From Helicobacter ailurogastricus (GTDB lineage Bacteria > Campylobacterota > Campylobacteria > Campylobacterales > Helicobacteraceae): 64,000 bases of DNA. The stretch is from the NCBI RefSeq assembly GCF_001282945.1, contig NZ_CDMG01000006.1, forward strand, positions 14,725-78,724, read 5' to 3'. Positions within the stretch are counted from its first letter, which is position 1. Each line of letters opens with the position of its first letter. This document shows, one piece after another, positions 20,968 through 29,606 of this stretch. The position numbers were made by a program, and so were the translations under genes. The notes below the pieces were generated by a model, which was given only the letters and a program-made list of their open reading frames with translations, was not told where the DNA came from and did not search any database.

Positions 20968-21416
20968 AAGAAATTGCCCGCAATAAAAAGGCCTTTTTTG
21001 ATTACGAGATTTTAGAGAGCCTAGAGGCGGGGGTGGTGCTGGCAGGCTCTGAAGTCAAGGCTATTCGAGCGGGGCGTGTCAATTTAAAGGATAATTTTGT
21101 TAAGATCATTAGAGGCGAAGCCTTTTTATTTGGCGTGCATGTTTCGCACTTGCAAACGGCAAGTGCCCACTACACGCCCGATGAGAGACGGGTGCGTAAG
21201 CTGTTGTTTCACAAAAAGCAACTTGCTAAGTGGTCCGCCCAAGTGGGGCAACAACGCCTAAGCATTGTTGCCTTGAAATTGTATTTTAACGCTAGAAATC
21301 GGGTAAAATTGCAAGTCGCCCTCGTGCGGGGCAAGAAACTTTACGATAAGAGAGAAAGCATGAGACAAAGGGTTTTAGACATGGAAGCTAAGAGCCAATT
21401 AAAGCACAGAGGCTAG
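20964..21416 (+). CDS. smpB: SmpB, tmRNA-binding protein
   Basis: Partner of tmRNA in trans-translation, delivering it to stalled ribosomes. The 150-residue product has the OB-fold core (ARNKKAFFDYEILESLEAG, VVLAGSEVKAIRAG) and the basic tail (GKKLYDKRESMRQR). Its ATG overlaps the ispE TGA. The tmRNA gene is not visible in the window. H. pylori has the same neighbour order. Confidence 0.95.
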   Translation: MKEIARNKKAFFDYEILESLEAGVVLAGSEVKAIRAGRVNLKDNFVKIIRGEAFLFGVHVSHLQTASAHYTPDERRVRKLLFHKKQLAKWSAQVGQQRLSIVALKLYFNARNRVKLQVALVRGKKLYDKRESMRQRVLDMEAKSQLKHRG

Positions 21417-21417
21417 T

Positions 21418-21891
21418 ATGGGTGATTTTAACTTAAAAGAAATGGTGGATTATGGGATTTTGGGCTTTTTGGGCTTTTTATCCGTGATTGTGATTGCCAT
21501 AGGCATTGAGCGGGTGTGGTTTTACGCCACCGTGCGAGTCGATGACTACACCGATAAACGCAAGCTCGAACTAGACTTGCACCGCCGCTTGACCCTAGTC
21601 GCCACGATCGGTTCGAATGCGCCCTATGTGGGCTTGCTTGGCACCGTAACGGGCATTATGATCACCTTTATTGAGCTGGGCAACACCACAGGAGTGGATA
21701 CAAAGGCGATCATGGTCGGTTTGGCTTTGGCGTTGAAATCTACGGGCATGGGGCTGATTGTGGCGATTCCTTCAGTGGTGATTTACAACATGCTTGTGCG
21801 AAAAAGCGAGATCATCGCCACAAAGTGGGACATTTACCACCACCCCGCCACGGCCGACACAAATTACAACCGCCTAGACACGGACCTTTAG
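21418..21891 (+). CDS. exbB: ExbB, energy transducer of the TonB system
   Basis: Proton-channel subunit of the ExbB-ExbD-TonB machine that energises outer membrane receptors. The 157-residue protein has three membrane segments: ILGFLGFLSVIVIAIGIERV, YVGLLGTVTGIMITFIELG and GLALALKSTGMGLIVAIPSVVIYN. The middle one carries the conserved GTVTGI motif. It is followed one base later by exbD; tonB itself is not adjacent. The receptor at 6.8 kb is one likely client. Confidence 0.94.
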   Translation: MGDFNLKEMVDYGILGFLGFLSVIVIAIGIERVWFYATVRVDDYTDKRKLELDLHRRLTLVATIGSNAPYVGLLGTVTGIMITFIELGNTTGVDTKAIMVGLALALKSTGMGLIVAIPSVVIYNMLVRKSEIIATKWDIYHHPATADTNYNRLDTDL

Positions 21892-21892
21892 C

Positions 21893-22291
21893 ATGAAAAA
21901 AATCGACTCAATGAATGTTGTTCCATTCATTGATATCATGCTTGTGCTCTTGGTGATTGTGCTCACCACCGCTTCTTTTGTATCCACTTCTAAATTGCCT
22001 ATCAACATTCCCAAAGTGGATCAAAGCTCTAACAAGGCCGAAGATGTCCTCAATAAAAAGCAGGTGAGCATCGCCATCTCGCATAAGGGCGAATTTTACC
22101 TAGATAAAAAGAAAGTGAGTTTTGAGGCGTTGAGGCAGGCGGTGGCGCGGTATGCTAAAGACACACCCATCATTTTGCAAGGCGATAAAAACAGCAACTT
22201 AGATAGTTTTGTTAAGGTTGTGGATTTGCTCCAAACCCACAACCTTAACCAGCTGTATATTTTAGTTGAAGATAAAAACAGCACCCGCTGA
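21893..22291 (+). CDS. exbD: ExbD, energy transducer of the TonB system
   Basis: Partner of ExbB in coupling the proton gradient to TonB. The 132-residue protein has one N-terminal membrane helix with the functional aspartate (VVPFIDIMLVLLVIVLTTA) and a periplasmic domain with ILQGDKNSNLDSFVKVVDLL. It starts one base after exbB. Transcription probably continues from the ppiA-csrA run, although a separate promoter stands before rpmH. Confidence 0.94.
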   Translation: MKKIDSMNVVPFIDIMLVLLVIVLTTASFVSTSKLPINIPKVDQSSNKAEDVLNKKQVSIAISHKGEFYLDKKKVSFEALRQAVARYAKDTPIILQGDKNSNLDSFVKVVDLLQTHNLNQLYILVEDKNSTR

Positions 22292-22305
22292 ATTTAGATA
22301 GCTTT

Positions 22306-22325
22306 TAGCCAAGTTTGGCTAGAAT
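22306..22325 (+). promoter_or_regulatory. rpmH promoter overlapping a palindrome
   Basis: TAGCCAA-gt-TTGGCTA is a perfect 7-base inverted repeat at 22306-22321 and runs into a -10-like TAGAAT at 22320-22325. The L34 start lies 29 bases further. The palindrome could be an operator or chance; the -10 fits Helicobacter promoters that lack a strong -35. Confidence 0.4.
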
Positions 22326-22354
22326 GGCCCTTTTGAAAATTTTAAAGGAACAAA

Positions 22355-22489
22355 ATGAAACGCACTTACCAACCCCACAACACGCCCAAAAAGCGCACGC
22401 ACGGCTTCCTTGTGAGGATGAGAACCAAGAACGGGAGAAAAGTCATTAAAGCCCGCCGTGCCAAAGGAAGGAAGCAATTAGCCGTTTGA
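22355..22489 (+). CDS. rpmH: 50S ribosomal protein L34
   Basis: The 44-residue, strongly basic protein reads [18 protein letters not shown] at its start and continues with [20 protein letters not shown], the unmistakable L34 sequence. The ATG follows AAAGGA. It lies 10 bases ahead of rnpA, the conserved rpmH-rnpA-yidD-yidC order. Confidence 0.98.
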   Translation: MKRTYQPHNTPKKRTHGFLVRMRTKNGRKVIKARRAKGRKQLAV

Positions 22490-22499
22490 TTCTTGCGGC

Positions 22500-22862
22500 G
22501 TGCAATCCCTAAAAACCACCAAGCAGTTTTCTTACACCTATAAAAAAGGCATGCGGACACAGGGGGCTTTTTTTGCCATTTACAGCTTGCCTTTGGAGGG
22601 TTTGCCCCCTTTTTTTGGCCGCCCCCAAACTTCTTTACTCGGTCTTAGCGTGTCTAAGAAAGTGGGTAAAGCGGTGCAGAGAAATTTACTCAAAAGGCGG
22701 GTGCGTTCCATTTTCACAAACGCCCGTCTAGAGAAAAAACAAGTGGTGGTGTTTGTCGCTAAAACAGGGATTGCCAGTTTAAGCTACCTAGAATTGAAGC
22801 AGCAGATTTTGGCGTGCTTGAAGCGCAAGAGCCCTAGCAAACCCGCCTTGAGGCGTGCATGA
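22500..22862 (+). CDS. rnpA: Ribonuclease P protein component
   Basis: Protein subunit that helps the RNase P RNA bind and cut pre-tRNA 5' leaders. The 120-residue product has the RNR-type motif as GKAVQRNLLKRRVR and the hydrophobic core LLGLSVSKKVGKA. The start is a GTG at 22500 with only a weak ribosome site, so coupling to rpmH is likely. It overlaps yidD by four bases (ATGA). Confidence 0.93.
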   Translation: MQSLKTTKQFSYTYKKGMRTQGAFFAIYSLPLEGLPPFFGRPQTSLLGLSVSKKVGKAVQRNLLKRRVRSIFTNARLEKKQVVVFVAKTGIASLSYLELKQQILACLKRKSPSKPALRRA

Positions 22863-23179
22863 ATTTTGCCCTAGCCTTGTTGCGCTTTTACCGCGCCTAC
22901 TTGTCCCCGCTAAAGCCCGCCACTTGCCGTTTTTACCCGAGTTGCTCCACTTATGCGCTGTGGCTCTTGCCCCGCGAATCTTTGCCTAAAGCCCTTTTAA
23001 AAATCGCTCGTCGTTTGCTCTCTTGCCACCCCTTTCATCCCGGCGGGATTGATTACCCCACCACGAGCAAGCCCCTATGCCCCAAACACGCCGCCCCCAG
23101 TGCGTTTAAACTCAGCTACTACCTCGTGCCCTTAAGCCCCAACTCTAAAACTTACTATATCCTCAAGGTCCGCCCGTGA
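22859..23179 (+). CDS. yidD: YidD, membrane protein insertion efficiency factor
   Basis: Small membrane-associated factor thought to help YidC-dependent insertion. The 106-residue product shows the diagnostic FYRAYLSPLKPATCRFYPSC and HPFHPGGIDY. Three cysteines lie close together (CRFYPSCSTYALW). It sits between rnpA and yidC with four-base overlaps on both sides. Confidence 0.94.
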   Translation: MNFALALLRFYRAYLSPLKPATCRFYPSCSTYALWLLPRESLPKALLKIARRLLSCHPFHPGGIDYPTTSKPLCPKHAAPSAFKLSYYLVPLSPNSKTYYILKVRP

Positions 23180-24822
23180 ATGAAAACAATTCCAAATTCA
23201 TTTTAGCCATCACCCTGTCCTTTGTCTTTTTGATCGCTTACAGCTACTTTTTCCAGCCCAAGCCAGAGAACAAGGCGCAACAAATCACCCAAAACGCCCC
23301 AAGCGCGCAAGGACAAGCCACAGGCTTGTCCTCCCACACCGCTCCAAGCACCCTAGAGCAAGCCTTGCAACCCACACAAAACACTCCCATCATCGCTTCT
23401 GTGCGCTCCAAGGGGGTAGAAATTGAGATCGACTCGCTGGGACGCATCGCACAGGTGTATTTAAAAGATAAGAAATTCACGGCGCACCGCCAAGAGGGCT
23501 TTTTAGAGCATGTCAAAGAGCTTTTAGGGTGGGCCAAAGCTAAACCTCCCCTAGAAAAGTTGCCCTTATTGGGCGCGGATTCTTTAAAGCCTTTGGAATT
23601 GCGCTTTCTTGACAATGGCTTAAATGTAGAGGCCTTTAAGACCCCCTACACCGCTTCGGCTAAAGAAATTAGCTTAAGCAACACCCCCCAAAGTTTGGTA
23701 CTGACCCAAGAGTTAAACAACCTCACTTTAACCAAAACCCTAACCTTTTACCCCAATCTCACCTACGATTTAAAAATCCACATCCAGCCCAAAGGGGCGC
23801 TAAACACCGCTTATGTCTTGTCTAATGGCGCAAGGCCCGTGGCCGATGCCGATGGCTACGCTTTCCATGGCGTGCTTTTAGGTACACAAGACCATAAATT
23901 AGAAAAAATTGAGGACGGCAAGGCAAAAGAGACCCAAACTTTTAAAGCCACGACCTTTATCGCCAGCGTGGATCGCTACTACACTTCTTTATTTTTTGCC
24001 AACACTCCCCTAGATGCGATCGTGGATACGCAACCAAGCAAAGACCCCCTGCCCTTTGTGTCCTTAAAGGGCGATGCCAGCTTGCACGGCTACATAGGGC
24101 CAAAAGATCACCGCCTACTGGCCCAAATCTCCCCCGCTCTTACCGATGTGATTGAATACGGCATCATCACCTTTTTTGCCCGCCCCGTGTTTCTCTTGCT
24201 CGACTTTTTACACAACTACACCCACAACTGGGGCTGGGCGATCATTTTATTGACTCTCATTGTGCGCATCATTCTCTACCCCTTGAGCTATAAGGGCATG
24301 GTGAGCATGCAAAAAATCAAAGACCTCGCCCCCAAAATGAAAGAGTTGCAAGAGAAATACAAGAGCGACCCGCAAAAACTCCAAATGCACATGATGCAAC
24401 TTTATAAAAAACACGGCGCAAATCCTTTGGGCGGGTGCTTGCCACTGCTCTTGCAAATCCCCGTTTTCTTTGCCATTTATCGGGTGCTTTACAACGCCGT
24501 AGAGCTTAAAAGCGCGGGCTGGATGCTGTGGATTCACGACCTATCTTTCATGGACCCCTATTTTATCCTGCCCCTTTTAATGGGCGTTTCGATGTACGCC
24601 CAACAAGCCCTAACGCCTAGCACCATCACCGACCCCACGCAGGCAAAAATCTTTAAAATGCTGCCCTTATTTTTTACAGTTTTCTTGATCACTTTTCCTG
24701 CGGGGTTAGTCCTTTATTGGACAACAAATAATATTTTTTCTATCATCCAGCAGTGGGTGATCAACCAAATGCTTGACAAGAAAAAGGCTAGAGAAATCGC
24801 CGAGCACAAACACAGGAGCTGA
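23176..24822 (+). CDS. yidC: YidC/Oxa1 membrane protein insertase
   Basis: Inserts and folds inner membrane proteins, alone or with Sec. The 548-residue Gram-negative form has an N-terminal membrane helix (ILAITLSFVFLIAYSYFF), a large periplasmic domain (about 60-330) and the conserved C-terminal insertase helices with LGGCLPLLLQIPVFFAIYRV and FLITFPAGLVLYWTTNN. The GTG start overlaps the yidD stop. It is followed closely by jag. Confidence 0.96.
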   Translation: MNENNSKFILAITLSFVFLIAYSYFFQPKPENKAQQITQNAPSAQGQATGLSSHTAPSTLEQALQPTQNTPIIASVRSKGVEIEIDSLGRIAQVYLKDKKFTAHRQEGFLEHVKELLGWAKAKPPLEKLPLLGADSLKPLELRFLDNGLNVEAFKTPYTASAKEISLSNTPQSLVLTQELNNLTLTKTLTFYPNLTYDLKIHIQPKGALNTAYVLSNGARPVADADGYAFHGVLLGTQDHKLEKIEDGKAKETQTFKATTFIASVDRYYTSLFFANTPLDAIVDTQPSKDPLPFVSLKGDASLHGYIGPKDHRLLAQISPALTDVIEYGIITFFARPVFLLLDFLHNYTHNWGWAIILLTLIVRIILYPLSYKGMVSMQKIKDLAPKMKELQEKYKSDPQKLQMHMMQLYKKHGANPLGGCLPLLLQIPVFFAIYRVLYNAVELKSAGWMLWIHDLSFMDPYFILPLLMGVSMYAQQALTPSTITDPTQAKIFKMLPLFFTVFLITFPAGLVLYWTTNNIFSIIQQWVINQMLDKKKAREIAEHKHRS

Positions 24823-24823
24823 C

Positions 24824-25537
24824 ATGCAAACCATTAACGCCCCGAGCCTAGAAGAGGCGATCATCAAGGCTTCTGCTGTGCTGGGCTGTTCGGTCGTGGA
24901 TTTGGAATATGAAGTGATCCAAGCCCCTAGCAAGGGCTTTTTAGGCTTGGGCAAAAAAGAAGCCGTTATACAAGTGCAAAAAAAGCCCCAACAAGCCCAG
25001 CTCGCTCAAAACCTAGAAGAGCAAGGTGAAAGCGTTAAACAAACCGATAGCTCTAAGCAAACCGTTGGTTTGCTTTCCCAAAGCCTGCAAGACACGAAAT
25101 TACAAGAAATCCAAACCGAGTTGGAGAGTCTGTTTAGCCACTTGCCCTACGACATAGACCAGATCGCCGTGAGCTTTTATAACCCCCAAACCCTTTTGAT
25201 TGAAATCAATGGCCCAGATTCGGCGCTCATCATAGGCGAAAAGGGCTATCGCTATAACGCCCTATCTTACTTGCTCTTTAACTGGATACACCACAAATAT
25301 AACTACAATATCCGCCTAGAAGTCGCCAGCTTTTTAAAAGACCAAGAGGAGATCATGGAGGTGTATTTGCAGGGCGTGGTGATGGCCGTGCACGAAGTTG
25401 GCAAGGCGCAAACCAAACCTTTAGACGGCATGTTATTACACATTGCGTTAAAACGGCTCAGAGAAACTTTTCCGCATAAACATGTCGGCATAGAGCAAAA
25501 CAGCCAAAACGAATCGGTTGTCGTGGTGAATGACTGA
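24824..25537 (+). CDS. jag: Jag/KhpB-like RNA-binding protein
   Basis: RNA-binding protein paired with yidC in many bacteria. The 237-residue product has a Jag N-terminal domain (SLEEAIIKASAVLGCSVVDL, then GFLGLGKKEA), a KH region with IGEKGYRYNALSYLL, and a C-terminal R3H-like end (FPHKHVGIEQNS). I placed the start at the ATG at 24824, one base after the yidC stop and behind AGGAG, not at an earlier in-frame TTG inside yidC. It overlaps mnmE by eight bases. Confidence 0.9.
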   Translation: MQTINAPSLEEAIIKASAVLGCSVVDLEYEVIQAPSKGFLGLGKKEAVIQVQKKPQQAQLAQNLEEQGESVKQTDSSKQTVGLLSQSLQDTKLQEIQTELESLFSHLPYDIDQIAVSFYNPQTLLIEINGPDSALIIGEKGYRYNALSYLLFNWIHHKYNYNIRLEVASFLKDQEEIMEVYLQGVVMAVHEVGKAQTKPLDGMLLHIALKRLRETFPHKHVGIEQNSQNESVVVVND

Positions 25538-26888
25538 CACCATCGCCGCCATCGCCACTGCCCCCGCTCAGGGCGCAATTGCCATTATTAAACTCAGCGG
25601 CACGGACAGCCTAAAGATTTTACAAACCCTAACACACCGGCAACACTTCCCCCCTAGAAGGGCTATTTTAGTCGATTGCTTTGAGCCTAGCGGGGATTTA
25701 TTAGATCAAGCCATTGCCCTTTACTTTAAAGCCCCGCACAGCTACACGGGCGAGGATGTCGTTGAAATCCAGTGCCACGGGGGGGTTGTGGTGGCGCGAC
25801 TCATCTTGCAAGCTTGTTTGCAAGCGGGGGCAAAACTGGCGATGGGAGGAGAGTTTAGCAAACGGGCGTTTCTGAATAACCGCATGGATTTATCCCAAGT
25901 GCAGGCCGTGCAACAACTCATAGAAACGCAAAACGCTTCTATGGCAAAGGTGATGGCAAAACAACTTAAAGGGAGGCTCAAAGACTTCGTGCAATCTGTG
26001 CGAGAGGCACTTTTAAAGTTGCTTGCCAGTGCTGAGGTGCTGATTGATTACGCCGATGAAGACTTACCTGAGAACTTGCCCGAGGTTATGCGGGCTAGGA
26101 TGCAACCCACCTTAGACAAACTAAAACAGGTTTTAGAAACCTCAAGGGCAAGGCAAGCCCAGCTTGAGGGCTACACCTTAAGCATCGTGGGTAAGCCCAA
26201 TGTGGGTAAAAGCTCGCTTTTAAACGCCCTTTTGGCGCAAGAGCGTGCGATTGTAAGCCCCTTGGCGGGCACCACTAGAGACACAATAGAAGAGGTGATT
26301 TATCTTAACGGGAGTTGTGTGCGCCTCGTGGATACAGCTGGCATTAGAGAGGGGGCGGATGTGATCGAGCGCTTAGGCATTGCCAGAAGCAAAGCGCGCA
26401 TGCAAGAGAGCCAAATCATTTTGGCTTTGTTTGACTTGAGTCAAGAGCTAGACAAGCAAGACATCCAAATTTTAGACCTGCTTAAAACCCAAGCGCATAA
26501 AAGCATCCTTGTGGTGTTTAACAAGAGCGATTGTGCTAAAAAGCTGGACACCCGCGCCCTTTTAGAGCAACTCCCCTTTTTAAAAGCCCCCCCACTCTTT
26601 TTGAGCGCCAAAGAAAGCCCTTGTTTGCCCTTGATCCAAGAAGCCCTAGCCCCTTTCATGCAAACCGACCTGCCCGATGTACTGCTTCCTGCACTCACGC
26701 AACAAGAGGCGTTGCAAGAAACGATAGAGCACTTACAGAGCGCACAAAAGCCCCTAGCAAGCCTAGAGCTAGAGCTCTTTGCCTACCACATCAAAGATGC
26801 CTTGCAAAGTTTAGGGCAAATCAGCCACCCCTACAACACAGAGGAAATGTTAGGGGTCATGTTTTCGCAATTTTGCTTAGGTAAGTAG
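25530..26888 (+). CDS. mnmE: MnmE (TrmE), tRNA modification GTPase
   Basis: With MnmG it builds the 5-carboxymethylaminomethyl group on wobble uridine 34. The 452-residue protein has the formyl-THF-binding N-terminal domain (DTIAAIATAPAQGAIAIIK), a G domain with GKPNVGKSSLLNALL, the G3 motif DTAG and FNKSD, and ends with the conserved cysteine motif CLGK. It overlaps jag by eight bases, and its stop abuts the stop of the Hom-like gene. Confidence 0.96.
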   Translation: MTDTIAAIATAPAQGAIAIIKLSGTDSLKILQTLTHRQHFPPRRAILVDCFEPSGDLLDQAIALYFKAPHSYTGEDVVEIQCHGGVVVARLILQACLQAGAKLAMGGEFSKRAFLNNRMDLSQVQAVQQLIETQNASMAKVMAKQLKGRLKDFVQSVREALLKLLASAEVLIDYADEDLPENLPEVMRARMQPTLDKLKQVLETSRARQAQLEGYTLSIVGKPNVGKSSLLNALLAQERAIVSPLAGTTRDTIEEVIYLNGSCVRLVDTAGIREGADVIERLGIARSKARMQESQIILALFDLSQELDKQDIQILDLLKTQAHKSILVVFNKSDCAKKLDTRALLEQLPFLKAPPLFLSAKESPCLPLIQEALAPFMQTDLPDVLLPALTQQEALQETIEHLQSAQKPLASLELELFAYHIKDALQSLGQISHPYNTEEMLGVMFSQFCLGK

Positions 26889-28691
26889 CTAAAACACCCA
26901 GCCATAGTTAAAGAACACATTAAAGTGGCGCACGCCCTCTTTGATGGTGAGCGTCCCCACGAGTTCATCGGTGTTGATTTTGGCGCGGACATTTTGTTGG
27001 GCTAAGGGCAGGGCGATGCCGATGCTGTATTTGGAGTGTTTGTAGCGGTAATTAAAACCTGTGGTTAAGTCGATGTTGCCGCTATTGACAAAGCCCACCC
27101 CTTGTAAGCCATAGCCCTTCCACAACGCCCGAAAGCCTACGAACATGCCATAAGAGCTTTTAAATTTACGCAAACCCCCCCTTTTGTTTCTAAGGCGGTA
27201 GGTGCTGTAATTTGTCTTAAAGTCAATGAGCGCATTCATACCCACGCCAAAAGCCACTTGGTTAATCGTATGCACAAAGCCCATTTTTTTAGCATAGTTG
27301 TATTTTAAAATCCCATAGTAGGACAGCCCGAAGTAGTCGTTGAAGTATTGTTGGTAGCCGCCCATGACATTAAAGCCCACCATCGCCGAGGCGCTAGAGT
27401 TGTTGGTGGAGAGGACATTTTGCAAGGCGCGCATAAAAGCCGTGGGGTAAATGGGCGCGCTTTGGCTGGCTAGCTGGTTGTAATTTATGGGCAAATCCCC
27501 CGCCTTGCCCAAGGCCGTCCATACATCCACACCAATGCCGCCCATGCCCGCTTGGACATACTTGCTATCGATTTTATAGTACGGAGCATACGCATTCCAA
27601 TTTTTTAGTTTGGGGCCTCCTATGGAGTCATACCAACCATTTTGGTAGGTCATGTTGCCATTGTGGCTGTAATCATTGACATGCCCAAATTCGTGCATCA
27701 CCGTGATGATAGGCCATGTGTCGCCGTTGATATTGTTTGTGGCTAAAATTTTAGAATCTTTGAAGTTGATGAGGTAGGGCGAGATTCCAAAAACCCCGGG
27801 ACCGCCTAGACCATCTAAACCAGTTGCGACAGCTTTTGGCGTTAGGGTGTCGATCACAATGGTTTTTTGACCCGTGTATTTGTCATAAACTTCTTGCTTG
27901 TTTAAGACATATTGATCGCAAGCGGTGTTGCTGCCACACTGCCCTTGCGCATTGGGGACGACATTAGGCTTAAAATTCCCGGGGCCATTGACGAGCTCAA
28001 AGTGGGCGTTTAAAACCGCTTGTTTAAATTCAGGGGAGCTTAACATGGCAGTGAGGTTTAAGAAGGTTTCTACCAGTCTCTCAGCATTTTGGGTACTCAT
28101 ATAAGCTGTCCACGAAAGGTTTGTTGGATCTGGATCTTTAAGTGTGCCCTCAATGTCAACGGTGATTTTGTTAAGATTGTTTAACACTTGTGTAGTGGTG
28201 GGGTCAGAGGTGCTTGAGGGCTCTAGGCTAAAAGTGGAGTTGGCGCTGCCCCCGGCTTTGGCGATGGCGGGGAGCAAATCCTCAGCCACCACGCTTTGAG
28301 TGAATTGGGGGATGTCTTTAAACATGCCCACCTTGACCTCTTGTCCGTTGGCATTTTTCATGTAAAGGTCTACATTGTGTAAGTTGTAGGGTAAAAAACT
28401 TTCAATGTGTAGCTTTCCATTTTCCAGTTGCATTTTGACCGGGTGGGTGGTGTAAAAAGTGATCGGGTTTTTACGGTTATCTAAGGCCGCTTGTGTGAAA
28501 GTGGGCGCAGCATTTAGCATGTAAGTGGACTCACAAATCACGCCCAGCGGGCAGGGGGGTTTTTTTTCAATGTCTTCTTTGGTTTCTAATAAGCCCGTCA
28601 TTAACCCGCCTTCTACAAAAAAACCATCCTTGGGGTGCGCTGTCAAAAGAGCGGAACCGGTAACCACGAGGGAGAAAAGCCATTTGTGCAT
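26889..28691 (-). CDS. Hom-like large outer membrane protein with an HExxH motif
   Basis: A 600-residue outer membrane protein with a signal peptide (MHKWLFSLVVTGSALLTAHP), a long exposed region, and a C-terminal barrel (YRLRNKRGGLRKFKSSYGM, FNVFFNYGWVF at the end). It occupies the position of the Hom-family gene after mnmE in H. pylori. Within the exposed part, HEFGHVNDYSH (H333, E334, H337, H343) matches the zinc-protease pattern HExxH with a third histidine six further on. I chose the ATG at 28691, which has AGGTG before it; the earlier ATG at 28727 has none. Adhesin, protease, or both is undecided. Confidence 0.83.
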   Translation of the reverse strand: MHKWLFSLVVTGSALLTAHPKDGFFVEGGLMTGLLETKEDIEKKPPCPLGVICESTYMLNAAPTFTQAALDNRKNPITFYTTHPVKMQLENGKLHIESFLPYNLHNVDLYMKNANGQEVKVGMFKDIPQFTQSVVAEDLLPAIAKAGGSANSTFSLEPSSTSDPTTTQVLNNLNKITVDIEGTLKDPDPTNLSWTAYMSTQNAERLVETFLNLTAMLSSPEFKQAVLNAHFELVNGPGNFKPNVVPNAQGQCGSNTACDQYVLNKQEVYDKYTGQKTIVIDTLTPKAVATGLDGLGGPGVFGISPYLINFKDSKILATNNINGDTWPIITVMHEFGHVNDYSHNGNMTYQNGWYDSIGGPKLKNWNAYAPYYKIDSKYVQAGMGGIGVDVWTALGKAGDLPINYNQLASQSAPIYPTAFMRALQNVLSTNNSSASAMVGFNVMGGYQQYFNDYFGLSYYGILKYNYAKKMGFVHTINQVAFGVGMNALIDFKTNYSTYRLRNKRGGLRKFKSSYGMFVGFRALWKGYGLQGVGFVNSGNIDLTTGFNYRYKHSKYSIGIALPLAQQNVRAKINTDELVGTLTIKEGVRHFNVFFNYGWVF

Positions 28692-28766
28692 GCAAACACC
28701 TATGCTAATATAGTCATAAAGCTTCATTGTAACATTTTAAAACTTTAGACTTGTTGAGATCAAAAC

Positions 28767-29606
28767 ATGTTAGAAATTTTTATCAAAAAGTGTTTAAAAG
28801 GCACACAGGGGGACTTTTGCTTACAAGTGGATCTTTGCTTAAAATCCACGCAGACCATCGCCCTTATGGGGTCTTCTGGCGTGGGTAAAAGCACGCTATT
28901 ACGCACCCTTGCTGGGCTAGAAACCCCAGATAGTGGCCGCATTGTCTTTAAGGGGCAGGTGTGGTGCGACACCAAAAAACAGATCAACCTAAGCTCTCAA
29001 GCGCGCAAAGTGGGTTTTGTGTTTCAAGATTATGGGCTTTTCCCCCATTTAAACACACAGCAAAATATCGCCTTTGCTAACCCCAAACACCCAAAAATTG
29101 CCGAGATCATCGCCCTCATGGAGCTAGAGGGGCTTTTAAAACGCCCGATCGCTACACTTTCAGGCGGACAGATGCAAAGGGTCGCTCTAGCGCGCGCGAT
29201 TTTGCGCGCCCTTGATGGTGGGTCGTTGCTGTGTTTAGATGAGGGTTTGAGTGCGCTAGATGGGCGCATACGCTCCAAGTTGCAAGAGCAAATCAAGTTT
29301 TTAAGCGCGCATTTTAAACTCACCACTTTACTCATCACCCACGATCTATTAGAAGCCTACAAAATGGCAGACACTTTAATCTATTTACAAGCGCAGGGAC
29401 AAACCCACAGCGCAAAAATCCAAAGCCTCAACCTCCCCTCGCAAAGTTTACAAGCCAAAGTACTTCAATGCCAAGATGCGCAAGCAACTTTGGCTCTAGA
29501 GCCACAAATTTTGCGCCTGCCTTGCGCTAAAGAGCTTAAAGAGGGTGCATGTGTGGTGCTCGAGTCTGACAATCTCACAATAAATGTGTTAGAATCCCCA
29601 CTATGA
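28767..29606 (+). CDS. ABC transporter ATP-binding protein, ModC-like
   Basis: ATPase of an importer resembling molybdate ModC. The 279-residue product has Walker A GSSGVGKST, the Q-loop FVFQDYGLFPHLNTQQNI, signature LSGGQMQRVALARAI, and Walker B LLCLDEGLSALD (a Gly replaces the more common Pro). A C-terminal TOBE-like part (about 215-279) follows. No permease or binding protein is adjacent, so partners must be elsewhere. It overlaps the next gene by four bases. Sulfate or another oxyanion is possible instead of molybdate. Confidence 0.8.
   Translation: MLEIFIKKCLKGTQGDFCLQVDLCLKSTQTIALMGSSGVGKSTLLRTLAGLETPDSGRIVFKGQVWCDTKKQINLSSQARKVGFVFQDYGLFPHLNTQQNIAFANPKHPKIAEIIALMELEGLLKRPIATLSGGQMQRVALARAILRALDGGSLLCLDEGLSALDGRIRSKLQEQIKFLSAHFKLTTLLITHDLLEAYKMADTLIYLQAQGQTHSAKIQSLNLPSQSLQAKVLQCQDAQATLALEPQILRLPCAKELKEGACVVLESDNLTINVLESPL

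Noticed and set aside
25775-25785. Runs of six or seven G or C in mnmE, pseB, wzk and coaBC as phase-variation tracts
   Set aside because: Too short to be convincing, in frame, and common by chance in this base composition.
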